From positions 248,001-312,000 of the forward strand of contig CALYLO010000006.1 in the NCBI GenBank assembly GCA_944800085.1: DNA of 64,000 nucleotides. The letters are read 5' to 3'. Shown in pieces: positions 41,956-51,700 of the stretch. Each line of letters opens with the position of its first letter. Position 1 is the stretch's first letter. Under the pieces are notes generated by a model. That model was not told the origin of the DNA. It made no database searches and saw only the letters and a program-made list of their open reading frames with translations. The position numbers and the translations under genes are program-made. The stretch is from Paenibacillus melissococcoides (GTDB taxonomy: Bacteria; Bacillota; Bacilli; Paenibacillales; Paenibacillaceae).

Positions 41956-42261
41956 CTATCCGTTCCGCTGTACCATGTTCAGTGCCGTGTTCGCATTGTT
42001 CATATCAAGCTGAAGCTGTTCCTGCAGGTTATACGGGTGGTAATAGCCATTCTTCATCATGTACGCGGTTAATTGCTCATGGGCCTGAATGGCGGTATCG
42101 AGGTGATTGCGCAAAACCGTCCGTACCTCCGGAGTCGCGGCTTCGGTCAGCGCGGTAGCCAGATCTTTAATCCCGGACTTGGCTGCAATCAGCATATCCG
42201 TTGCAACGACCTGATCGGTCATGCCTGCGGTGCCTGTCAAATTTTCCATGATCGTATTCAT
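41956..42261 (-). CDS. CotF-like spore coat protein
   Basis: 101 residues, all-helical, with the CotF-family pattern TDQVVATDMLIAAKSGIKDL and HEQLTAYMMKNGYYHPYN, ending with Asn/Gln-rich sequence. Such proteins are incorporated in the spore coat and made in the mother cell under late sporulation sigma factors. ATG 42261 (a second ATG four codons on) follows AAAGGAGG. A related shorter gene is 19 bases upstream, so the two form an operon. Confidence 0.8.
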   Translation of the reverse strand: MNTIMENLTGTAGMTDQVVATDMLIAAKSGIKDLATALTEAATPEVRTVLRNHLDTAIQAHEQLTAYMMKNGYYHPYNLQEQLQLDMNNANTALNMVQRNG

Positions 42262-42280
42262 TGTGTGCCTCCTTTCATCA

Positions 42281-42490
42281 TTAGCTGCGGGCTCTGGATA
42301 ACAGTCCTTGATAATCCTTAATCGCTTGGGCCGATTGTTGAATGTCTTGCTGCATTAAGCCTTTCAGCTCCTGGCAGGACACCAGGTTGACCATCGTTGC
42401 CGTTTTGGTCATGCATGCATTTTTAAAAGTGAGGAGCTCATGAAGCTCCAACGTCTCGTGCGCGCCCAGACTTCTTGTTTCCACTTGCAT
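42281..42490 (-). CDS. CotF-like short spore coat protein
   Basis: 69 residues, helical: GAHETLELHELLTFKNACMT, MQQDIQQSAQAIKDYQGLL. The pattern is that of short CotF-family partners encoded beside the larger one. ATG 42490 follows GAGGGGGG. The 244 bases upstream separate it from the divergent hfq gene and must hold both promoters. Confidence 0.75.
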   Translation of the reverse strand: MQVETRSLGAHETLELHELLTFKNACMTKTATMVNLVSCQELKGLMQQDIQQSAQAIKDYQGLLSRARS

Positions 42491-42734
42491 TCACCCCCCT
42501 CAGCGCAGCAGATCATACTTAGTATGGGAGTGGACATGGGGATTATGTATGGGGAAAGACGGAAATCATGATATGGATTTCCTCCAAACAATTTTCGTCA
42601 AACTTGTCGATATAGTAAGAATACAGACACGTTTTGGCGGTACAGAAAGACATCCTGTGAACTATTTTTCTCTCTGTCTGAAATCTGGTAAACTTAGCAG
42701 TAGGTTGACTTTAAAAGGAAGGGGATGATCGCAC

Positions 42735-42962
42735 TTGAAGAAATCGACCGATCGAAGCTTGCAAGAGCAGTTTCTTACGGAAGCGATCCAGCAGGAAGTG
42801 CCCGTCACGCTCATTACGAAAAATGGAATCCAGATGAAGGGCATGATTACGTCATTCGATGTGTACACGATTGTGCTCAAAATCGATTCCAAGTACAGCC
42901 TTATCAACAAATCGGCTGTCTCCACCATCATCCCGTCCCAACGCCTCTCCCTGTTCAAGTAG
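42735..42962 (+). CDS. hfq: RNA chaperone Hfq
   Basis: 75 residues. Sm1 and Sm2 motifs: FLTEAIQQEVPVTLITKNG, then MKGMITSFDVYTIVLK and KSAVSTIIPSQ. TTG start at 42735 with AAGGAAGGGG ten bases before; no ATG fits the family's N-terminus. Hfq forms a hexamer that binds small RNAs and mRNAs. In other Bacillales hfq usually follows miaA and mutL; here it is alone, suggesting relocation or a second paralogue. Confidence 0.93.
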   Translation: MKKSTDRSLQEQFLTEAIQQEVPVTLITKNGIQMKGMITSFDVYTIVLKIDSKYSLINKSAVSTIIPSQRLSLFK

Positions 42963-42983
42963 CAAATTTCGTTTTCGTACTGG

Positions 42984-43021
42984 GGTTGTCCTGTCGTCCG
43001 CAGACGAAGGACAACCTTTTT
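42984..43021 (+). terminator. hfq terminator
   Basis: GGTTGTCCT (42984-42992) pairs with AGGACAACC (43008-43016), then TTTTTG. Confidence 0.88.
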
Positions 43022-43042
43022 GCACCCTTACTTAGAAATGGT

Positions 43043-43071
43043 TTGCAACTTACGATAAAGTGGAGTATAAT
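43043..43071 (+). promoter_or_regulatory. Promoter of the antiporter leader
   Basis: TTGCAA (43043-43048), 17 bases, TATAAT (43066-43071). Transcription would start near 43078, some 30 bases before a terminator hairpin. Confidence 0.7.
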
Positions 43072-43107
43072 AGACGTAATTCGTCTAAAAAAATACGTTT
43101 TATTTTG

Positions 43108-43147
43108 GAGGAGCCTGGCAATTTAGGGCTCCTCTTTGTCTTTTTTT
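43108..43147 (+). terminator. Terminator hairpin in the antiporter leader (attenuator or short RNA end)
   Basis: GAGGAGCC (43110-43117) pairs with GGCTCCTC (43129-43136), then TTTGTCTTTTTTT. It lies between the promoter and the antiporter start at 43184, so reading into the gene requires antitermination, a second promoter, or partial read-through. Confidence 0.65.
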
Positions 43148-43183
43148 AGAAATGTTAAATTTTGTAAAGATGGGGGAATCGCA

Positions 43184-44362
43184 ATGGAATTTATTCTGTA
43201 TCTTGCCTTGATTCTGCTGTGCACCAAGGTGGCAGGGGACATCTCGGTCCGCCTCGGGCAGCCCGCCGTATTGGGGAAGCTGATCGTTGGCATCCTGCTC
43301 GGTCCGGCTGTGCTGGGCTGGATTGAGAAGGACAGCTTCATCACTCAGGTATCTGAAATCGGTGTCTTGCTGCTGATGTTCATTGCCGGACTGGAGACCG
43401 ATGTCGATCAGCTCCGCAAAAACTGGAAATCGGCGTTTGCGGTTGCCGTTGGCGGCATCATTCTGCCTTTTATTGGCGGCTACAGTTCAGCGATCGCGTT
43501 CGGTTTTTCTTCGAATTATGCGCTGTTCTTCGGCGTTATCTTTTGCGCGACTTCGGTCAGCATTTCTGTCCAGGTCCTTAAAGAAATGAACAAGCTCAAC
43601 TCCAGAGAAGGGACGACAATCCTTGGGGCCGCCGTCGTGGACGATGTGCTTGTCGTTATCCTGCTGGCGTTCATTATGAGCATCGTCGGCCAAGGGGGAG
43701 ACGTCTCTATCGGACTGCTCGTCGGTAAGAAACTCTTGTTCTTCGCCATTACTTTCGTGGCCGGCTGGCTTATCGTGCCGCGCGTGATGAAATGGCTGGC
43801 TCCGCTTAAGGTGACCGAAGCGGTGATTAGCGCGGCCTTGATTATTTGCTTTGCGTTTTCCTATTTTGCCGAGTGGATGCAGATGGCCGGCATTATCGGC
43901 GCCTTCGCTGCCGGCATCGCGGTGTCGATGACCCCATACAAGCATGATGTCGAGCATAAGGTCGAGCCGATCGCTTATTCGATCTTTGTTCCGGTTTTCT
44001 TCGTCAGCATCGGGCTGAATGTGTCATTCGACGGCATCGGCAGCCAGTTGGGCCTGCTCGCTGTCATTACGATCATCGCTGTCGTGACGAAGCTGGCCGG
44101 GGGCTGGCTGGGCGCACGCGCAACCGGATTCGACAGCCGATCCTCGCTCGCGATTGGCGCAGGGATGATCTCCCGAGGAGAAGTCGCCCTCATTATTGCA
44201 GCCACAGGCTTGCAGTCCGGGCTGCTTCAGCCGGAATACTTCACGTCGATCATCATCATGGTCATTATTACGACGCTGGTAACGCCGCCTATGCTGAAGA
44301 TGCTGTTCAACAAGAAAGACAATGCTCTCCCAGTGGAGCAAAAAAACAGTGTAAATATGTAA
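43184..44362 (+). CDS. CPA2-family Na+(K+)/H+ antiporter (GerN/NapA/KefB-like)
   Basis: 392 residues from ATG 43184. About 12 membrane spans; conserved segments LGQPAVLGKLIVGILLGPAV, FIAGLETDVDQL, the double-aspartate ion site AAVVDDVLVVILL, and FVPVFFVSIGLNV. There is no TrkA-N regulatory domain. It exchanges protons for Na+ or K+ across the cytoplasmic membrane. The closest known types are GerN of spore germination and NapA. The germination operon lies convergently just downstream, so a germination role is possible. The site upstream is only GGGGG, and translation may be modest. Confidence 0.88.
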   Translation: MEFILYLALILLCTKVAGDISVRLGQPAVLGKLIVGILLGPAVLGWIEKDSFITQVSEIGVLLLMFIAGLETDVDQLRKNWKSAFAVAVGGIILPFIGGYSSAIAFGFSSNYALFFGVIFCATSVSISVQVLKEMNKLNSREGTTILGAAVVDDVLVVILLAFIMSIVGQGGDVSIGLLVGKKLLFFAITFVAGWLIVPRVMKWLAPLKVTEAVISAALIICFAFSYFAEWMQMAGIIGAFAAGIAVSMTPYKHDVEHKVEPIAYSIFVPVFFVSIGLNVSFDGIGSQLGLLAVITIIAVVTKLAGGWLGARATGFDSRSSLAIGAGMISRGEVALIIAATGLQSGLLQPEYFTSIIIMVIITTLVTPPMLKMLFNKKDNALPVEQKNSVNM

Positions 44363-44441
44363 CCAATCTAAGGTAGGGCCGATTCGCCGCCGAACTTAAG
44401 AAGGTGAGGCGACTTGGCCCCCTGCATCATTTCAGCGCCGC

Positions 44442-45566
44442 TTATCTTACGGCCCCCATACCGACGATCTTGACTTCCACCTTCACATTAACAATCGCCT
44501 CTTCGAAATAATCCTCCCAATGTTCTTGGGCTTTCTTCCATTGCGGATATGCGTGGGCTCTTGCATACATGCCGAACCCCGCCGGATCGATGCGCGCTTT
44601 TTGCAGCTTGCGAATCAGACTGTTGAACTGCTCCTCCAGATTCGCGGCAATTTTCTGCTCCAATTCATGGTACGGCGACATGATATCAAACGGGAATAGA
44701 CGTTCCGTCACATAGACGATGGAGCGAATGTTCACATCGAACACGAAGCGGCCCTGGGCGTACCGTGCTTGAATCTTCGGCTTAATACTCTGGAGATTGA
44801 TGCTGAGCTGCTTCATGTCGACATTCCCGGGTCCTTTTTCTGGAGTCATCGGAAGATGAAGTGTAAACGGGAATTCGCCCTTTGTTTTATTTCTTAATAT
44901 GTGTAGCAGCTTCGTCTCGTCGGAATTGGCCATCATTTTGAACCGGGACGATTTATCCAGCAGCGCGGTGCCTGTCAAGGTTAAGCCTTCCTCTTTGCGC
45001 ATGCCGGTTATGCTAGGGGTCATCCCTTTCTCATGGACATGCCGATGGAATTCCTGGACAGTCGTCTTGGTTGTCTCATTCCGCAGCAGACCCGTATCCA
45101 CCAGCTTCGACAAATATAAGGGGAGGCGAGGCTTGTCCTCGGCTGAAAATTGAATCAGGTCGCTAAGGGCGCCATCGAAATAGACGACCCGTGCAGACAC
45201 GGTGCTCTTGGTGTCCCGATAGAACGGATCGAGCAATGATGACCAATTCTCTTGCGCGGCAAGCCGCTTGCCGATGATGATCGCCTGGGTCTTGCCAGCC
45301 GTTTCGATCCCAAGCGCCCGCTTGTCGAATTCTTCGCGGGAATGGCGCAAGGTGGTCGAGCGGACCTCGAATTCTTCTTCATTGTCCTCAGCCTCCTTCG
45401 AAAAAACCGGACTCGATACCGCAAGCAGCAGGTTGCCTTCTTCATCCAGATCGAGGCCGACCAGCAGCGTCAGCGCCATATTCTCGATCGTCGTATAGGT
45501 TGCGCAACCGGGAAGCGGGAGCACAACCAGCAGCACAATAACAATTGTGATGGCACGCCGCATCAT
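44442..45566 (-). CDS. gerAC: Germinant receptor subunit C, Ger(x)C-family lipoprotein
   Basis: 374 residues from ATG 45566, with GAAGGAGG upstream. Lipoprotein signal (IVIVLLVVLPLPGCATY, cysteine at about residue 21), then the Ger(x)C domains (ENMALTLLVGLDLDEEGNLL; FVFDVNIRSIVYVTERLFPF; QEHWEDYFEEAIVNVKVEVK at the end). Subunit C sits outside the spore inner membrane and is needed for receptor function. It overlaps gerAB by 4 bases and is the last gene of the operon. Confidence 0.93.
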   Translation of the reverse strand: MMRRAITIVIVLLVVLPLPGCATYTTIENMALTLLVGLDLDEEGNLLLAVSSPVFSKEAEDNEEEFEVRSTTLRHSREEFDKRALGIETAGKTQAIIIGKRLAAQENWSSLLDPFYRDTKSTVSARVVYFDGALSDLIQFSAEDKPRLPLYLSKLVDTGLLRNETTKTTVQEFHRHVHEKGMTPSITGMRKEEGLTLTGTALLDKSSRFKMMANSDETKLLHILRNKTKGEFPFTLHLPMTPEKGPGNVDMKQLSINLQSIKPKIQARYAQGRFVFDVNIRSIVYVTERLFPFDIMSPYHELEQKIAANLEEQFNSLIRKLQKARIDPAGFGMYARAHAYPQWKKAQEHWEDYFEEAIVNVKVEVKIVGMGAVR

Positions 45567-46657
45567 TGAGTCGCCTCCTTCGGTGTCAGCTTCTGATGGA
45601 TTTTGATGAACAGGTATAGCAGAAACGGCAACAGATACGAGACGATTAACCCGGAATAGCCGGCCCATTGATAATAGCGAAGGGACTCGAGCCAGGAAGG
45701 CCTGATCCACGTCGCTGCCAACAACGTGCCCATGCATATAACGAGCACATATGGCCCGTGGTTCTTCTTCCCGAACAGCTTCGCGCCGCTGAGGGAAGCT
45801 CCGTACAAAGACGGTACTAGCGACGTCGAGATCACAAACAGATAGAGGGCAAGGAAAATAATGTCGAACCGTTCAAGGAACCGGAACTCGATAACCTTCA
45901 ACAGGTTCAATATCGGTTGATTGTATTGCGTGATCTCGTCCGGGCTAAAAAAGCCGAAGCAGACAATCGTGCCAAAGACATAAACCAGCATGGTCAATGT
46001 ATTGCCAAGCAGGATGCCTTGGATGGCGAGATCCTTGCGCGTTAAAAACGGATACACGAAAAATACGATCTCAAATCCGAGATAGGCGGGTGTCGTGATC
46101 GGCATCGCCTGAAATACGGGCCCCCAGCCTTCCTTGAGAACAGGAAGAAAGTGGAGAAGATACCCTTCTCGCAATGGGAGCAAAAGTACCGGAGCCATCC
46201 AAATCGTCAAATAAAACATAACTTCACAATATCTGGCGATATGTGTAATATGCTTTCGCGCTGTCACATAGGCGGGGATGACGAACAGGAGCAAGATGAA
46301 TGGTATTGGCGTCATCACCAGGAACCACGATTTAATATACAGCATGGTGGCGATATATATCGACCAGGATAAAAATGTGAAATGCAGGGCGACGAGCGCC
46401 AGCACGAGCTTGCCGATAACCCGACCGAACAGCCGCTCCAGCAAATCCGGAAGCGTATCTTCCGGGTATTGTCTCATGACGACAACGATAAGCATGCTGA
46501 ACAACAGATTGATTAACCAAGACAGGATAAGAGATATCCACCCGTCCGTAGACGCGATCTCCGCGAGCTGGCGGGGAAGGGACAGGACGCCTATCGCTAA
46601 TTGAATGCTGTGAACCAACAAGGCGAACTGCATGAAGGTGATGCGGTACTGGTTCAC
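45563..46657 (-). CDS. gerAB: Germinant receptor subunit B, GerAB family
   Basis: 364 residues with about ten membrane spans, of the APC-transporter-like GerB family: ITFMQFALLVHSIQLAIGVL, SLPRQLAEIASTDGWI, and the conserved PAYLGFEIVFFVYPFL. It binds the germinant in the inner spore membrane. It overlaps its neighbours on both sides (ATGA type), giving strict coupling A-B-C. Confidence 0.94.
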   Translation of the reverse strand: MNQYRITFMQFALLVHSIQLAIGVLSLPRQLAEIASTDGWISLILSWLINLLFSMLIVVVMRQYPEDTLPDLLERLFGRVIGKLVLALVALHFTFLSWSIYIATMLYIKSWFLVMTPIPFILLLFVIPAYVTARKHITHIARYCEVMFYLTIWMAPVLLLPLREGYLLHFLPVLKEGWGPVFQAMPITTPAYLGFEIVFFVYPFLTRKDLAIQGILLGNTLTMLVYVFGTIVCFGFFSPDEITQYNQPILNLLKVIEFRFLERFDIIFLALYLFVISTSLVPSLYGASLSGAKLFGKKNHGPYVLVICMGTLLAATWIRPSWLESLRYYQWAGYSGLIVSYLLPFLLYLFIKIHQKLTPKEATQ

Positions 46658-48129
46658 TTCGGCCTGCCTCCTTCAGGTGGATTCTCTCCTTGCCGTTTGA
46701 GCTGCTGCGGACCCGGGCCGGTTGGACGCGTCTTCATCGACCACAGCGGGAAGCGAAGGACCGTATCCTTCAGATCGGCGTAGCGGACGGGAGCGAATGG
46801 GCTTCCGTAGGCGGCCCCGAGCGATGTCAGCGAGCAGAGGTGAGAGATAAGAAGCATAGCCGCGCATACGATGCCGACGAAGCCGTACAGAAAGGCAATC
46901 AGCATCATTGGAAACCGCAGGAAGCGAATCGCCGTTCCCATGTCGATGTTGGGAATGATGAAGGATGCGATCGCCGTGGAGGCGACGACGATAACCATGA
47001 TGTTGCTGACGATGCCCGCCTGGACGGCGGTCTGCCCGATTATTATCCCGCCAACGAGTCCAACCGTCTGTCCGATCGGCGCCGGCAGCCGGATTCCCGC
47101 CTCACGCATCATCTCTAAGGTCACTTCCATAATGAACGCCTCCAGGAACGGATGGAAAGGAACGTGTTCTCTTGATTCCGCCACGGATAAAATAAGCTGG
47201 ATCGGAATGACCTCGAAATTGAATGTGATGAACGCGATATAGAGCGCAGGCAAAAATAGGGCCATAAAAAACGCAAAAAAACGAAGCAGCCGAATGAATG
47301 AAGCATTGATCCAGCGCATGCTGTAGTCATCCACACTCTGGAAGAACGACACGAACGATACCGGAGCGATCAGCACGCTCGGCGAACGATCGACAACGAC
47401 AACATAGCGGCCCTGCAATATATGAGAGGCCGCCGAATCGGGCCGTTCCGTCATCAAGAGCTGCGGGAATGGAGAGTAAGCGTCGTCTTCGATCAGCTCG
47501 GACAGCTCGCCTGTATTGATGATGCAGTCGATGTCCAGCCCGTCGACGCGCCGGATCAGCTCCTGAAGCACGGCCGGATCGGCCACATCGCGAAGGTACA
47601 TAATGGACAAGGTGTTTTCTCCTCTTGTCCCAACCTTCAACTGCTTGATTTGGAGCTCCCGGTTCGGGATATAGCGCCGAATCAGAGCGATATTTTGAAT
47701 GCCCGTCTCGACGAAGCCTTGGTGAGAGCCTTTGATGGACGCCTCGATCGACGGATCGGTAATCGACCGCTGCGGCCAGCCGCTCGTATCGAAGATATAG
47801 GCCTCGCTTGCGCCTGGCAAGAAGAGCACGCTTTTGCCGTTAAGAAGCATCTTCTCGACCTGGTTCATGTCGGATGTCGATTCCATATTGCCGACCGTGA
47901 CAGGCAGGGAATATTCCGTACTGGACAGTTGTTCAATCAGCGGGTACAGAACATGATTGTTGATGGAATTCATATCGACCAAGCCGTCGAAATAGACAAG
48001 CATGGCTTCAGTCCCGTTCGGCGTATCGACGCTCCGGAAGATCAGATCGGGAGCTTCTGAAAAGATGGACTTCAGCTGCTGCACATTGTTGAACATCTGT
48101 TCATTCACTTTCCCGTATTTTGCTGACAT
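46654..48129 (-). CDS. gerAA: Germinant receptor subunit A, GerAA/SpoVAF family
   Basis: 491 residues. A soluble N-terminal part (LIFRSVDTPNGTEAMLVYFD, VLFLPGASEAYIFDTSGWPQ), then membrane region with family motifs (FEVIPIQLILSVAESREHVP, MMREAGIRLPAPIGQTVGLV, IIIGQTAVQAGIVSNIMVIV) and a proline-rich C-terminal tail. It starts the tricistronic receptor operon, ATG 48129, with GAGGGTGAGC upstream. Which nutrient is sensed cannot be deduced. Confidence 0.95.
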   Translation of the reverse strand: MSAKYGKVNEQMFNNVQQLKSIFSEAPDLIFRSVDTPNGTEAMLVYFDGLVDMNSINNHVLYPLIEQLSSTEYSLPVTVGNMESTSDMNQVEKMLLNGKSVLFLPGASEAYIFDTSGWPQRSITDPSIEASIKGSHQGFVETGIQNIALIRRYIPNRELQIKQLKVGTRGENTLSIMYLRDVADPAVLQELIRRVDGLDIDCIINTGELSELIEDDAYSPFPQLLMTERPDSAASHILQGRYVVVVDRSPSVLIAPVSFVSFFQSVDDYSMRWINASFIRLLRFFAFFMALFLPALYIAFITFNFEVIPIQLILSVAESREHVPFHPFLEAFIMEVTLEMMREAGIRLPAPIGQTVGLVGGIIIGQTAVQAGIVSNIMVIVVASTAIASFIIPNIDMGTAIRFLRFPMMLIAFLYGFVGIVCAAMLLISHLCSLTSLGAAYGSPFAPVRYADLKDTVLRFPLWSMKTRPTGPGPQQLKRQGENPPEGGRPK

Positions 48130-48251
48130 CTTTGCTCACCCTCACGATTGTTCATATGAGAGAAGTTTGGCTCACTGGGAACGATTTTATTCGAGCGCCA
48201 AGGAAGACCGGACAGGAAGCGGTTGTAGAGGGAAGCGTGCATCAATGACAG

Positions 48252-48287
48252 GAGAGATTCGCAAGGGAGGTGCCTTGCGGATCTCTC
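48252..48287. repeat. Long hairpin between gerAA and the next gene
   Basis: GAGAGATTCGCAAGG (48252-48266) pairs with CCTTGCGGATCTCTC (48273-48287), a 15-bp stem with one G-T pair. There is no T-run on either side, so it may be an RNA element or a weak terminator. Confidence 0.45.
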
Positions 48288-48346
48288 GCGGCGGCGAGGA
48301 GAGAATTGACGCTGATCAGGAAGGGAAGAGTTCAGGGCAAGCTTCC

Positions 48347-48652
48347 TTAAATTCGTCCCCTGTCATCCGGATGGAGTCCAAGCTCTCGGAGCAGCCGGTA
48401 GGGAATATAGAGCCCCACATAAGCTCCGGCAATCAGGAAGGACCGGTATAAAAAAACGGCATGGATTTGCGATGTTAACTGGGTGCCCTGCTTAACCACC
48501 TCATACATCACGGAAGCAAAGATTGAACCCGCAACAAAGAAGCTCAGCAGCGCCAATAGATGAAACGCGGTGGCAAGCGCACGATTCCGATGGGCAAGCC
48601 AAGCCATGACGAAGGGAACGGCAATGAGCGCAGCGATCAGTACGATTTTCAC
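48347..48652 (-). CDS. Small membrane protein of unknown family
   Basis: 101 residues from GTG 48652 (AAGGAGG eight bases upstream). Three membrane spans (KIVLIAALIAVPFVMAWLAH; FHLLALLSFFVAGSIFASVM; YRSFLIAGAYVGLYIPYRLL), short loops. No recognised domain. It is preceded by the MMPL terminator and so has its own promoter. Confidence 0.55.
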   Translation of the reverse strand: MKIVLIAALIAVPFVMAWLAHRNRALATAFHLLALLSFFVAGSIFASVMYEVVKQGTQLTSQIHAVFLYRSFLIAGAYVGLYIPYRLLRELGLHPDDRGRI

Positions 48653-48705
48653 ATATATCGCCTCCTTGGAACTACGATTGCCGGATGGAAGAGGGGTTAT
48701 GCATG

Positions 48706-48736
48706 AAAAAACCGTCCGGAACAACGCATCCGGACG
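48706..48736 (-). terminator. Terminator of the MarR-MMPL operon
   Basis: CGTCCGGA (48713-48720) pairs with TCCGGACG (48729-48736). The minus strand continues into GTTTTTT. Confidence 0.85.
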
Positions 48737-48760
48737 GGGAGGGAAGAACGTCTTCAGGTG

Positions 48761-51700
48761 TCACATCGCGATCCGATCGCGCTTGGCTTCATCTGCCTGG
48801 CTTGCCCGGAACGGCCACCAGTTGGCCGAACCGAACAATTTGACCATGACGGGCACGAAGAAAGGCAGCAGCAGAATGGCATAGAGCACGAGACCGGACA
48901 GAACGACGGTCGCAATCTGCAGCATGCTGAGCACGCCGGATGGATAGAAGGAGGCGAAGGTTCCCCCCAGAATGATAACGGCCGATATAATGACGGTGCC
49001 CATATTCTTCATCGCATGCAGAATGGCTGCGCCGGCATCCATATGCTTATTCTCGTTGAAGCGGTCCATCAAGAAGATGCTGTAGTCGACGCCAAGCGCG
49101 ACGAGCATGACGAAGCTGAAGAACGGCGTCGGCCAACTGATGCCCGAGTATCCGAGCATATCGACGAAGATAAGCTCGGTTACGCCCAGCGACGTGTAGT
49201 ACGTCAAGATGAGCGAGGCGATCAAATATAGCGGCATAATGATGGATCGCAGCAGAAGAATGAGAATGATCAGAATGCCTGCCATCATGAAGATGACGGT
49301 ACGGGTATAGTCTTCCCCTGAGATCTGCTTCAGATCGGCGAAGGTGCTCGACACGCCGCCGATAGCGATATCCGCCTGTTCCCAAGCGGTGCCGGCCACC
49401 GCGCGCTCTGCCGCCGCTTGCACATTCGGAACTTGCTCGATCGCCTCAATGCCGTACGGGTTGACCGAGAATACGACGTCGAGCGTCATGACGGTGCGAT
49501 CCGGGGAGACATACAGATCGATGGCTTGCTGGAAGTCCGGGTTCTCCAGCACTTCCTTCGGCACGAACCAGCCGCTGAACTCGCTGTCTGCCGTGCTGCC
49601 GACCTCGCTTAAGTATTGAGAGGCGGAATTCAGGCCCCCGGACACTTGCTCCAGGCCGCCGATGCCCTGCTGAAGCCCGTCGGTCAGCTGCGTCAATTGA
49701 GTGTTCAATTGCTGGAAGCCGTCGCCCATCTGCTGCTGGCCATTCTCGATTCGGGTCAAGCCTTCGATTACCGATGGGACCTTGCCGATAATCTGGCCCT
49801 GGCCATGAGCAGCCTGGGTGAGCCCGTTCTCCAGATCGGACAGGCCCTTAATAAGCTCATCGAGTCCGGAGGCAAGCGCCTTCTGGCCGGCAACGGCTTG
49901 GGCGTAGCCTTCATTGGCCTGGCTTAATCCGGCGGACAATGGGCCGAAGCGGCCGCTCAGCTCGCCAAGCGCTCCCGCCAATTGGGCGGTTCCCTTGCCG
50001 GTCTCGGTGACGGTGCCGCGAATGGTCAGGTAATCTTCATCGCGCAGCAGATCGGGATAGTTCTCTTCCAGGCGGCTGAAGCGGCCGTCCAGCGAGTGCA
50101 GCGCCTTCGCGGCTCCGTCCAACTGCTGCTGCATCTGCTTCAGACCGGTGTCCATCTGCTGAATGCCGTCGCCGATCTTCTGGTATGAAGCGAGAAGCTT
50201 TTCATTGGCGTTCGCCAATTGCAGGGCGCTTGCTTTGGCTTGCGACAAGCCGGCCTTGAGTTGCCCGGCGCCGGACGAGCCGTCCGTAATCCCTTGCTGA
50301 ATTCGGGCCAGGCCGGCATTCAGCTCGCTGATGCCTTCCTTGAGCGCCTTCGTGCCCGCGGTAAGCTCTCCGGCGCTGTCAGCCGCTTCCTTCAGCTTCG
50401 GCGCGTTCTCGGACAAGGCGCTGCTGGCTTGGGACAGTCCGCTCTTAATATCGGACAGGCCCTGGTTGCCTTCGTCAAGTCCTTTTTCCAGTGTCTTGGC
50501 CTGCTCCGTAATCTTCAGATCGGAGATAGCCTCCCCGGAAGGCCGGCTCAGGCTCCGGACGCTGGCGACCCCGGGAACCTTCTCTACCTCCCGGCTGATC
50601 TTTTCGGCCAAGGCCATATGCTCGGCGGTATCGAGCGGCTTCCCGCTATGAACGACAATCTGGGTCGGAAGCGATTCGCCCGGCTCGAAGCTGTCGGCGA
50701 TAATATTGAAGGCTTTGACTGAATCGTATTTGTCGCCAATCTCCTCCAGACTGTTATAGGAGAGCTGTCCGTTATACGTGGCCAGGAACGGGATAGTGAC
50801 CGCGGCCACGATGAGCAGGGCGACCCAAGGACGCTTGAGCGAGAAGGAACCGACCGCTCCCCAAATGCGGCTCTCTTTATGTTCGAGCGAGCTGTTCCGG
50901 CTCGGCCAGAAGATGCGGGTGCCCAATACGAACATGAAGAACGGAACGATCGTGACCAGTGCGATCAGCATGACGGCGATGCCGATGGCGACGGCGACCG
51001 CCGACCGGTACAGAATGAAGGTGGATAGACCGATGGCGGTGAAGCCGACCAGCACGGCCAGCCCGGAGAACAATACCGTCTTCCCGGCCGTGCGGTACGT
51101 GGCGGCAATGACATCGCCGATATGTTCATGCCGCGGCACTTCCTCCTTGAAGCGGCTGAGGAGCAGAATGCAATAATCGGTTCCGATCCCGAACATGACG
51201 GCGACCATGAAGATCTGCGTGAAGGTCGAGACGGGGAAGTTCGCCGAATCGACCAGGAAAGCAACGATCGACTGCGAGATCAAATAACTGGCGCCGACCG
51301 CCAGCAGCGGGATGAGCGGCGCGACGACGGAACGGAAGACGAGGATGAGAATAATAAGAATAAAGGCGACCGTAATATATTCCGACTTCTTCAGACCGTC
51401 TTGGGAGCTCTGAATCGTATCCTTGTCGATGGAGTGTCTGCCGGTAATATAATGCTCGACGCCGATGGACTCCATCTCCTTGTTCATGCGGCTGATAATG
51501 TCGTCGGTCGAATGCTCGCCGGCCGCCACCCCGATAGAGGTCAGGACGGCCTTGCCGTCCCCGGAGACCAGCTTCTTCTCCAGCTCCGGCTGCGCATACG
51601 GATTCAGGACCGACTCGATGCCCAGTTCGGCCTTATGCTGCTCCAGGCGCTGTATCGTCGTTTTAATTTCGGCGATCTCATCGGCCTGCAGCCCGTCCGG

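Noticed and set aside
45566..45737. 57-codon N-terminal extension of gerAC
   Set aside because: It lies inside gerAB; the GGAGG-preceded ATG at 45566 and the lipoprotein signal that starts there define the true N-terminus.
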